Source: Candidatus Odinarchaeota archaeon
GTDB lineage: Archaea; Asgardarchaeota; JAGGXT01
Length of the DNA: 5,333 nt
Direction: 5' to 3'
NCBI GenBank assembly: GCA_021162905.1
Contig: JAGGXT010000223.1
Span: forward strand, 1 to 5,333
Below the pieces are notes generated by a model. It did no database searches. It was given only the letters and a program-made list of their open reading frames with translations, and was not told the origin of the DNA. Positions 1 through 5,309 of this stretch are shown piece after piece. The position numbers and the translations under genes were made by a program. The stretch's first letter is position 1; every line of letters starts with the position of its first letter.

Positions 1-114
1 AATGTTTTATCCCCTGAGATTAAAAATGCGGCCGAAAAAGCAGTTGAAATTATCCTAAAATTATTAAATTTAATAAGAAGAGGTGTTCAGTGTGATTGTA
101 AAATTTCCAATTAA
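1..114 (+). CDS. 3' end of an upstream gene (partial), possibly a hydrogenase maturation protease
   Basis: Frame 1 is open from the window edge to a TAA at 112-114 and gives about 37 residues. The first 22 or so (LSPEIKNAAEKAVEIILKLL and neighbours) form a convincing amphipathic helix, while the other two forward frames stop within 60 bases. The pattern 'LSPE-[VI]-x2-A-x3-A-V-E-[IL]-[IV]-L' resembles the C-terminal helix I remember for HycI/HyaD/FrhD-type hydrogenase maturation peptidases, which cleave the large subunit of [NiFe] hydrogenases after nickel insertion. That identification rests on a short tail with no catalytic residues in view and is weak. The stop lies 10 bases before an ATG at 125 and overlaps the preferred GTG start of the next gene (92), so this gene may belong to the same operon. 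If the guess is right, it would place hydrogenase genes next to an Hdr/fumarate reductase cluster. Confidence 0.4.
   Translation, partial: NVLSPEIKNAAEKAVEIILKLLNLIRRGVQCDCKISN
61..76. repeat. 16-bp perfect AT palindrome upstream of the operon
   Basis: TTATTAAATTTAATAA at 61-76 is identical to its own reverse complement and ends 15 bases before the GTG at 92. It lies inside the coding tail of the upstream gene. It could be an operator, or a TATA-like element (TTAAATTTAA) with a start site near 93-97, which would suit initiation at the ATG at 125. It contains only A and T in an AT-rich region, so chance is a serious alternative. Confidence 0.35.
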
Positions 115-502
115 AGAGGAATATATGGAATTTATTAAGAAAGTCGAAGATATTAGCGCTCAAAATATTTTCTCTTGTTATCAATGTGGTAAGTGTTCTG
201 CAGGTTGCCCTATGATAAGTAGTATGGATCTTCTTCCAAATCAAGTAATTCGAATGGTTCAGTTTGGAAATAAAGAAGTTCTGAGCTCAAAGACTATCTG
301 GGTTTGTGCAACTTGCTATACATGCAGCATCAGATGCCCTAAAGGAATAGATCTAGCAAAAATCATGGAAGCACTTCGTATAATTGCACTCAGGGAAAAG
401 AAAGCCGATTTCTTGAAATATTCTAAAATATCATCTGAAGATATTGAAAGAATGCCTCAAATTGCATTAGTTAGTGCCTCTAGAAAGTTTACTGTGTGGT
501 GA
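92..502 (+). CDS. hdrC: HdrC-like 4Fe-4S electron-transfer subunit
   Basis: This is a small soluble protein of 136 aa from the GTG at 92. It has two classical four-Cys motifs, C29-x2-C32-x2-C35-x3-C39-P and C72-x2-C75-x2-C78-x3-C82-P, predicted to bind two [4Fe-4S] clusters. The surrounding CYQCGKCSAGCP, DLLPNQVIR, IDLAKIMEALR and C-terminal PQIALVSASRKFT segments are typical of HdrC-family proteins, which pass electrons between a flavin or ferredoxin-type partner and HdrB. No signal peptide or membrane helix is visible, unlike the HdrE/DsrK-type membrane systems. Start choice: AGAGGTG at 79-85 is a good SD six bases before GTG 92. Alternatives are GTG 83 (poor SD) and ATG 125 (SD AGAGGA at 115-120, giving 125 aa and avoiding overlap with the upstream frame). 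Both clusters are kept with any of these starts. The stop TGA lies inside the ribosome-binding site of the hdrB-like gene, so the two are probably translated together. The family is secure; the physiological partner is inferred. Confidence 0.88.
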   Translation: MIVKFPIKEEYMEFIKKVEDISAQNIFSCYQCGKCSAGCPMISSMDLLPNQVIRMVQFGNKEVLSSKTIWVCATCYTCSIRCPKGIDLAKIMEALRIIALREKKADFLKYSKISSEDIERMPQIALVSASRKFTVW

Positions 503-503
503 T
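498..503 (+). promoter_or_regulatory. Shine-Dalgarno overlapping the hdrC-like stop; selects the TTG start
   Basis: GGTGAT at 498-503 matches the anti-SD-complementary sequence GGAGGTGAT and lies four bases before the TTG at 508. It contains the TGA stop (500-502) of the preceding gene. This supports TTG 508, giving MRLAYFPGC, which is where HdrB proteins normally begin. The in-frame GTGs at 496 and 499 would overlap this site. A ribosome terminating on the hdrC-like gene would sit on the next initiation site, which suggests coupling. Confidence 0.55.
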
Positions 504-507
504 TTTA

Positions 508-1404
508 TTGAGACTTGCATATTTTCCTGGGTGTAGTTTAAAGAGTGATTACCAAAATTTTGAGAAAACAGCTATAGAGGTATTAAGAATATTCAATATA
601 GAATTAGTAGAGCTACCAAGATGGAATTGTTGCGGAACGGTTTTCTCTTTGTCATCTGATAATCTGATGAACTATTTAGCACCAACAAGAATTTTGATCA
701 GAGCGCAAGAACTTAATAAACAAATAGGCAACTCAAATATATTAGTAACTTTATGCTCTATGTGCTATAATACAATCAAACAAACAAATAATGTCTTAAC
801 TGCTGATGAAAACAGAGACAAAATCGACACAATTAATGCGTTTATGGACGATGAAGTTGACTACGAAGGAAATGTAGTAGTTAAACATTATCTTGAAATA
901 TTGAGAGATTATGTGGGATTTGATAAGATCGCAGAAAACATAAAACGCGACCTTAGCAAATTAAAAATAGCTCCCTATTATGGTTGTCTGCTTTTAAGGC
1001 CCGATGTTGTAGCTGTTGATGACCCAGAGCAGCCAAAAATACTATCAGAGATTATTAAATCTGTTGGTGCCGAGCCCGTAGAATTTCCTCTTTTCAATGA
1101 ATGTTGCGGTGCTTATAATACCGTTACAAATCCAGATCTAGTTATTGAAAAGATATATCAAATACTTACATCCGCAAAAGAATCTGGGGCCGATGCTATT
1201 ATAACTAGCTGTCCCCTTTGCTTTTTCAATCTCGACTACCGTCAAAAATATGTTAGTCAAAAATATTCTCAATTTTCTAAAATCCCGATTCTTTATTTCA
1301 CACAATTGCTTGCTATTGGATTAGGTTTAGATATATCATTATGTGAGTTTAATAAGCATTTTGTGGATCCTACAAGATTGTTTAAAGAAAGGAGGAGTGA
1401 GTAG
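508..1404 (+). CDS. hdrB: HdrB-like protein with two CCG domains
   Basis: This is a heterodisulfide reductase subunit B family protein of 298 aa from TTG 508 (302 aa from GTG 496). Two cysteine-rich CCG domains are visible. The first has C9, C41-C42-G43 and C83-x2-C86; the second has C160, C199-C200-G201 and C235-x2-C238. In methanogen HdrB each such set binds a noncubane [4Fe-4S] cluster, and the pair cleaves the CoM-S-S-CoB disulfide. Both sets are complete here, so the catalytic form is predicted, not a degenerate single-cluster relative. The N-terminus AYFPGCSL and the C-terminal YFTQLLAIGLGL and HFVDPTRL segments are standard for the family. The protein has no membrane segment. Its stop TAG shares its last base with the GTG of the next gene (TAGTG, 1402-1406). 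HdrB-like subunits also serve with other partners (methylenetetrahydrofolate reductase, lactate and glycolate oxidases, Qmo/Dsr-type complexes). The substrate here, whether a heterodisulfide, another thiol pair or a protein partner, cannot be read from the sequence. Confidence 0.9.
   Translation: MRLAYFPGCSLKSDYQNFEKTAIEVLRIFNIELVELPRWNCCGTVFSLSSDNLMNYLAPTRILIRAQELNKQIGNSNILVTLCSMCYNTIKQTNNVLTADENRDKIDTINAFMDDEVDYEGNVVVKHYLEILRDYVGFDKIAENIKRDLSKLKIAPYYGCLLLRPDVVAVDDPEQPKILSEIIKSVGAEPVEFPLFNECCGAYNTVTNPDLVIEKIYQILTSAKESGADAIITSCPLCFFNLDYRQKYVSQKYSQFSKIPILYFTQLLAIGLGLDISLCEFNKHFVDPTRLFKERRSE
1391..1395 (+). promoter_or_regulatory. Strong Shine-Dalgarno (GGAGG) for the iron-sulfur B-subunit gene
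   Basis: GGAGG lies eight bases before the GTG at 1404, inside the last codons of the hdrB-like gene. It is the strongest SD in the operon and decides the start: GTG 1404 precedes a Lys-rich segment and then the [2Fe-2S] domain beginning near residue 17. Confidence 0.7.
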
Positions 1405-2135
1405 TGGGTAAGAGTAAAGCAGCTTTGAAAGAGGTTGAAAAGCCAAAGATGGAAATGGTAACTATCTACATCATGGGGAAAGCGTATAAAGTTCCAGCTG
1501 GTCTCACAATAATGAAAGCTATGGAATATGCTGGTTATCGATTTATCAGAGGTGCAGGTTGTAGAGCAGGGTTTTGTGGAGCTTGTGCTACAATATATCG
1601 ATTTAAAGATGATTATAAACTATATATGGCCCTTGCTTGCCAAACACCTGTTGAAGATGGTATGTATTTAACTCAAATTCCGTTTGTTCCCGCTAATAAA
1701 GCAAAGTATGACATAAATAAAGTTAGTCCAACAGCATCATCAATTATACGATATTACCCTGAAATTACGAGATGTGTTAGTTGCAATACATGTACAAAGG
1801 CGTGTCCTCAAGAATTAAATGTTATGGACTATATACAAGCCTCTTTAAGGGGGGATATCGAAACTGCTGCAAAGTTATCTTTTGACTGTATTCAGTGTGG
1901 TTTATGCGCAGCGAGATGTCCAGCTGAAATAGCTCATTATCATGTAGCTCAACTTGTTAGACGACTTTATGCAAAATATTATCTTAAACCATCTAAGAAC
2001 TTAGAAAAACGACTAAAAGAAATTCAAGAAGGAAAATACGAAGAGATGCTTAATAAGCTTATGAAGATGAGTAAAGAGGAGCTAAAAAAGCTCTATGAAA
2101 GTAGAGAAATTGAAAAGGTGGGTGTTTCTGAATGA
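1404..2135 (+). CDS. SdhB/FrdB-like iron-sulfur subunit with [2Fe-2S] and two [4Fe-4S] motifs
   Basis: This is the iron-sulfur subunit of a succinate dehydrogenase/fumarate reductase-type complex, 243 aa. Residues about 17-95 are a plant-type ferredoxin fold with C53-x4-C58-x2-C61 and C79 for a [2Fe-2S] cluster. Residues about 118-180 are an alpha-helical ferredoxin domain with C124-x2-C127-x2-C130-x3-C134-P and C162-x2-C165-x2-C168-x3-C172-P. Classical FrdB/SdhB lacks the second Cys of the last motif and so holds [3Fe-4S]; here C165 fills that place, predicting [4Fe-4S]. Residues about 195-243 form a Lys/Glu-rich helical tail absent from E. coli FrdB. The subunit should wire the flavoprotein encoded next to the HdrC/HdrB-like proteins encoded before it. 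The gene overlaps both neighbours: TAGTG at its start, ATGA (2132-2135) at its end. Automatic annotation may call it sdhB or frdB. It also matches the N-terminal part of methanogen TfrB. The family is clear; the reaction direction is unknown. Confidence 0.9.
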   Translation: MGKSKAALKEVEKPKMEMVTIYIMGKAYKVPAGLTIMKAMEYAGYRFIRGAGCRAGFCGACATIYRFKDDYKLYMALACQTPVEDGMYLTQIPFVPANKAKYDINKVSPTASSIIRYYPEITRCVSCNTCTKACPQELNVMDYIQASLRGDIETAAKLSFDCIQCGLCAARCPAEIAHYHVAQLVRRLYAKYYLKPSKNLEKRLKEIQEGKYEEMLNKLMKMSKEELKKLYESREIEKVGVSE

Positions 2136-3787
2136 AGTTGATTAGAGGATATCCCGAGTATATGAGAGAATCTATTGAAATGGTAGAGAAAACAAGAGAG
2201 CGGCGGCTTAAAGAAGTCTACCGGCGGTTGTCTGCCGACGAAAAGGAAGAATTACTAAGAAAGTATCACCCTGATTATCGTCCAGAAGGAAAACGTCCTA
2301 TAAAGATAGGGCCGAATAAAGGTGACTATGCCCCTCATGAAGTTGTTGATTTGCTTGAGGCGCATCCGCTTATAAATCCAGATGAGATAGATTTATCGCA
2401 AATTGATTATGATGTTGATATTCTAATAATAGGTGGAGGAGGAGCTGGCACTGTTGCAGCTCTATGGGCAAATTACGAAGGAATACCCGCTGAGAATATC
2501 CTTATAGCTACAAAGTTAAGGCATGGTGATGCAAATTCCATAATGGCTCAGGGAGGCATTCAAGCTGCTGATAGACCAGAAGATAGCCCATACTGGCATT
2601 ATCTCGATGTAATCGGTGGAGGACATTTTGCAAATAAACCTGAACTCGTTAAAATCCTTGTCACGGATGCTCTTCTTATCATGAAGTGGCATGAAGAACT
2701 TGGTGTTATGTATGATAAAGACGATAATGGTGAGTTCATTGAAAGACCTGGTGGAGGAACATGTAGAAATCGTTTGCATTCTGCTAAAGACTATACAGGA
2801 TTAGAAATATTCAGGGTAATTCGCGATGAAGCAAGGAATAGAGATATTCCAGTTCTTGAGTTCTCTCCCGCTGTTGAACTTATAAAGGATGAAAATGGAA
2901 ATATTGCTGGTGCGGTCCTTTACAATATGGAAACAAGACAATATTATGTAGTTAGAGCAAAAGCTACTATTCTCGCTACTGGGGGATTTGGAAGATTACA
3001 CATACAAGGCTTTCCAACAACAAACCATTATGGAGCTACAGCAGATGGTATTGTTATTGCGTATCGTGCTGGAGCTAAGTTAAGAGATATGGATGCAACT
3101 CAATATCATCCAACTGGAGCAGCATATCCAGAGCAAATAGTTGGTCTGCTAATAACAGAAAAAGTAAGAGGCATGGGTGCTCAGCTTGTGAATAAATATG
3201 GTGAGCAATTCATATATCCCTTAGAGCCAAGAGATGTTGAATCAGCAGCGATAATTAGAGAATGCTATGAATTAAATAATGGAGTTATTACACCAACTGG
3301 CATGCGTGGTGTATGGCTTGATTCACCTATGATTGAAATTATTCATGGTGAGGGTGCAATACAGAAGAACCTAGCAGCAATGTACAGAATGTTTAAACGA
3401 TTCGGCATAGATATGACACAAGATCCTATCCTAGTGTTTCCAACATTACATTATATGAACGGTGGTGTTGAAATAAACGAGTATGCCCAAACAACAGTAC
3501 CTGGCTTATTCGCGGCCGGTGAGGTTACTGGAGGAGTCCATGGTAAGAACAGATTAATGGGCAATTCTCTCTTGGATTATAATGTATTTGGTAGAAGAGC
3601 GGGTATTTATGCAGCCAAAAGAGTAAAACATGGGGTAACCGTAGGTAAATTGACATTACAACATGTATACGACTATGAAAAAATGTTGTCCGAAGCTGGA
3701 ATAGTGACAGATAGGAAATCTCCTATCCTGCTTCCAGATTACAGAGGAAAAGCTGTATTGGCCAGACAAATTGACTTGGTTCTATAG
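2132..3787 (+). CDS. SdhA/FrdA-like FAD flavoprotein, putative soluble fumarate reductase/succinate dehydrogenase
   Basis: This is a 551-aa flavoprotein of the fumarate reductase/succinate dehydrogenase/L-aspartate oxidase superfamily. Residues 1-95 are a charged extension. The FAD-binding fold starts at DVDILIIGGGGAG (94-106). Dicarboxylate-site residues matching E. coli FrdA are present: H326 in QYHPTG (H232), E343/R346 in TEKVRG, R367 in EPRD (the proton-donor Arg, R287), H440 in LHYMNGG (H355) and R474 in KNRLMGNSL (R390). The FAD C-terminal motif is AAGE at 461-464. The flavin-linking His of FrdA/SdhA aligns with N135 in ANSIMAQGG, so FAD should be non-covalent. Only about 70 residues follow the NSL motif, against about 200 in E. 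coli FrdA, and no frame continues past the TAG, so the short C-terminus looks genuine. The gene overlaps the B-subunit gene by ATGA; GGTG at 2117-2124 serves as SD. L-aspartate oxidase (NadB) is the main alternative, but the Hdr/FrdB context argues for a multi-subunit fumarate/succinate enzyme. No signal peptide is seen, so it is cytosolic. Confidence 0.88.
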   Translation: MKLIRGYPEYMRESIEMVEKTRERRLKEVYRRLSADEKEELLRKYHPDYRPEGKRPIKIGPNKGDYAPHEVVDLLEAHPLINPDEIDLSQIDYDVDILIIGGGGAGTVAALWANYEGIPAENILIATKLRHGDANSIMAQGGIQAADRPEDSPYWHYLDVIGGGHFANKPELVKILVTDALLIMKWHEELGVMYDKDDNGEFIERPGGGTCRNRLHSAKDYTGLEIFRVIRDEARNRDIPVLEFSPAVELIKDENGNIAGAVLYNMETRQYYVVRAKATILATGGFGRLHIQGFPTTNHYGATADGIVIAYRAGAKLRDMDATQYHPTGAAYPEQIVGLLITEKVRGMGAQLVNKYGEQFIYPLEPRDVESAAIIRECYELNNGVITPTGMRGVWLDSPMIEIIHGEGAIQKNLAAMYRMFKRFGIDMTQDPILVFPTLHYMNGGVEINEYAQTTVPGLFAAGEVTGGVHGKNRLMGNSLLDYNVFGRRAGIYAAKRVKHGVTVGKLTLQHVYDYEKMLSEAGIVTDRKSPILLPDYRGKAVLARQIDLVL

Positions 3788-3848
3788 CACAGCAATAGCT
3801 ATATAAATTAGTAAAAAATTCATAATACAAAAAATAAAAGTAGTTAGA
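3788..3848. other. Convergent intergenic spacer
   Basis: These 61 very AT-rich bases separate the operon stop from the stop of the minus-strand gene. A weak six-pair stem, TATAGC (3783-3788) with GCTATA (3798-3803), spans the operon's TAG. No T-run follows it on the plus strand, so it is a poor terminator for the operon. The first plus-strand T-run is TTTTT at 3882-3886, inside the convergent gene. No open reading frame or RNA gene is seen. Confidence 0.5.
3813..3840 (-). terminator. T-rich terminator for the minus-strand oxidoreductase gene
   Basis: Read on the minus strand, the bases after the stop (3849-3851) give CTTTTATTTTTTG (complement of 3828-3840) and then TTTTTT (complement of 3813-3818). 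There is no stable GC-rich hairpin. Repeated T tracts without a hairpin are the usual archaeal intrinsic termination signal. Confidence 0.5.
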
Positions 3849-5249
3849 TCAGATACGATAAAATTCGTTTAAATCAAGTAATTTTTCTCCAGTAATTTCT
3901 TCTACTGCAAAAATTGCAGAGCTTGCGCATCCATCGACACCTGAACTTAGTTCATGTGCAGAATCACCAGCAACATAGAGATTCTTAATGGGTGTAGATG
4001 GTCCAAATCTTCGTTCATAATACCAATCTATAGTTCTTTCAAGTGCATCAACTATTGAGAAGTATTGAGCTGAAAACCACTCAAAATCCCTTTCGAAATC
4101 AAAGTCTGGGAAGATTGGTGATAGGTCATTAATCATCTTTTTAATTAATGCATTTCTATCTTTCAGATCATCCTTTGAAGGCATTGTAGCAAAGCTTATA
4201 TAATATCTATCTTCTGGCATTTGTTTCAACTCTCTATCGAGTTCATAAACTAGGTAATAGGAGTTTATGTTTTTTACTTCAGTTTTTGGTATAAGGATCC
4301 AAGTTCCTACTGGTTTATTAAGTAGTGGGCGTTTTGCACCACCCATTATGAGAAACAAGCTCGTAGAATACTCCTTAGCTTTTTCAAGTCTCTCTTTAAA
4401 ATCTTCAGGCATCTCCTTCTCATCTATCAAACCTAAAAGAAAGTAAACTGGTGCAGTAAATAGAATTCTTTTTGCCTCTAAAGTTTTTTCATCGTCAAGA
4501 ATAACGCCCTTTGCCTCTCCATTCTTTACAATTATTTCTTTCACATTTTTGTTGAGAAGAACTTTACTACCATTCTCTTCTATAACCTTCTTAAATGCCT
4601 CTGAAATTCTACCAACACCGCCCTCCGCTGCAAAGAGAGGGGTCTTATATTTTTTGATCCCCTTTTGGAAAGCTTTCATGCAAAGTATTAAATCTCCAGC
4701 TGAGTTTCGATGGACGTCAGCAATTGTTTGATATCCAGCAGCAAATCCATCGGTGAATAGCTCGCGCCCATATTCGTCAAAGTCAAATTCGTCGTACAAA
4801 TCTATAAGTGGCCTATAGAACCATTTCTCCTTTACTTCATCATATGAAACTTTCTGAACATATTTCATGAACTTGTTTAATTTTAATTTGGATCTAAAAG
4901 GAATGAATGGATAGGCTCTTATTTGCTCTAGAATTCCAACTGGTGGTTTATGAAACTTTCCAAAACGATAGAAATATGGCATCTTTACAAGTTTTATGTT
5001 TGCATGTTTATAGGCTCCTGTCTTTTTTATTATAAATTCAATATAATTATTTGTGGCAAAGACATGATGACCAAAATCGACACGATAATTATCGACATTT
5101 GCCCAGTTCCACTCCTTTGGAGTTCTTGTTGCTGCTCTCCCTCCAACAAACGAGTTCTTCTCAATAACTAATACATTATGTTTCTCAGATAAGAGTGCTG
5201 CAGCACTAAGGCCCGTAACCCCGGCTCCAACAACAATCGCATCGTACAT
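3849..5249 (-). CDS. CrtI-like NAD(P)/FAD-dependent oxidoreductase (phytoene desaturase/amine oxidase superfamily)
   Basis: This is an FAD-dependent oxidoreductase of 466 aa. The N-terminus has the Rossmann dinucleotide motif VVGAGVTGLSAA (GxGxxG at 8-13), then VLVIEK with E30 for the FAD ribose and VGGRA at 35-39. The C-terminus has the matching FAD motif IKNLYVAGDS (GD at 428-429) followed by a helix. This pairing and the length fit the CrtI/protoporphyrinogen oxidase/monoamine oxidase superfamily, whose members desaturate, saturate or isomerise isoprenoids or oxidise amines. The substrate cannot be read here. I see no signal peptide or clear transmembrane helix, though relatives often touch the membrane. 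Start: ATG 5249 has GGAG (5258-5261) eight bases upstream and begins right at the Rossmann fold. A longer reading from TTG 5276 adds nine residues and would begin at about the predicted transcription start, so it is disfavoured. The gene converges on the operon and has its own promoter, so it is probably functionally separate. A role in archaeal lipid or quinone metabolism is only speculation. Confidence 0.82.
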   Translation of the reverse strand: MYDAIVVGAGVTGLSAAALLSEKHNVLVIEKNSFVGGRAATRTPKEWNWANVDNYRVDFGHHVFATNNYIEFIIKKTGAYKHANIKLVKMPYFYRFGKFHKPPVGILEQIRAYPFIPFRSKLKLNKFMKYVQKVSYDEVKEKWFYRPLIDLYDEFDFDEYGRELFTDGFAAGYQTIADVHRNSAGDLILCMKAFQKGIKKYKTPLFAAEGGVGRISEAFKKVIEENGSKVLLNKNVKEIIVKNGEAKGVILDDEKTLEAKRILFTAPVYFLLGLIDEKEMPEDFKERLEKAKEYSTSLFLIMGGAKRPLLNKPVGTWILIPKTEVKNINSYYLVYELDRELKQMPEDRYYISFATMPSKDDLKDRNALIKKMINDLSPIFPDFDFERDFEWFSAQYFSIVDALERTIDWYYERRFGPSTPIKNLYVAGDSAHELSSGVDGCASSAIFAVEEITGEKLLDLNEFYRI

Positions 5250-5257
5250 TTTTTCAG

Positions 5258-5261
5258 CTCC
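5258..5261 (-). promoter_or_regulatory. Shine-Dalgarno (GGAG) for the oxidoreductase gene
   Basis: On the minus strand ATAGGAGC places GGAG eight bases before the ATG at 5249. This favours that start over the upstream TTG at 5276, for which this SD would lie inside the coding sequence. Confidence 0.6.
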
Positions 5262-5299
5262 TATGGGTGTTAGCAATGAAGTATTTAATAAAGAGGAGG

Positions 5300-5309
5300 A
5301 ATATAAAAG
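5300..5309 (-). promoter_or_regulatory. Archaeal-type TATA box for the oxidoreductase gene
   Basis: The minus strand reads CTTTTATATT at this place, preceded by the A-rich AATAA that could serve as the TFB recognition element. The box centre is about 55 bases from the ATG at 5249. With the usual archaeal spacing of about 25-27 bases, transcription would start near 5277-5280, leaving a leader of roughly 28-31 bases that contains the GGAG site. A bacterial reading (TATATT as -10) lacks a properly spaced -35 element. Confidence 0.5.

Noticed and set aside
50..244. Minus-strand open frame opposite the start of the hdrC-like gene
   Set aside because: It is antisense to the first four-Cys motif of a clear HdrC-like protein, and its residues are low-complexity and AT-driven.
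496..507. GTG at 496 or 499 as start of the hdrB-like gene
   Set aside because: These codons overlap the GGTGAT ribosome-binding site. Starting at TTG 508 gives the normal family N-terminus, MRLAYFPGC.
2516..2779. Minus-strand open frame of 87 codons inside the flavoprotein gene
   Set aside because: It lies wholly antisense to a strongly conserved flavoprotein region, shows no family motif and has no ribosome-binding site that I can defend. It is a shadow of the real gene.
2132..3787. L-aspartate oxidase (NadB) as the identity of the flavoprotein
   Set aside because: The MAQGG motif and non-covalent FAD resemble NadB, but the gene overlaps an FrdB-like gene in an HdrBC operon, has a 95-residue extension, and no nadA or nadC is nearby. 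It is kept only as an alternative.
4549..5171. Short plus-strand open frames (4549-4731 and 4950-5171) antisense to the oxidoreductase
   Set aside because: Both overlap conserved coding sequence of the minus-strand gene, have odd composition and no motif.
5249..5276. TTG at 5276 as start of the oxidoreductase, adding nine residues
   Set aside because: The ATG at 5249 has a well-spaced GGAG and begins exactly at the Rossmann fold. The TTG would fall at about the predicted transcription start.
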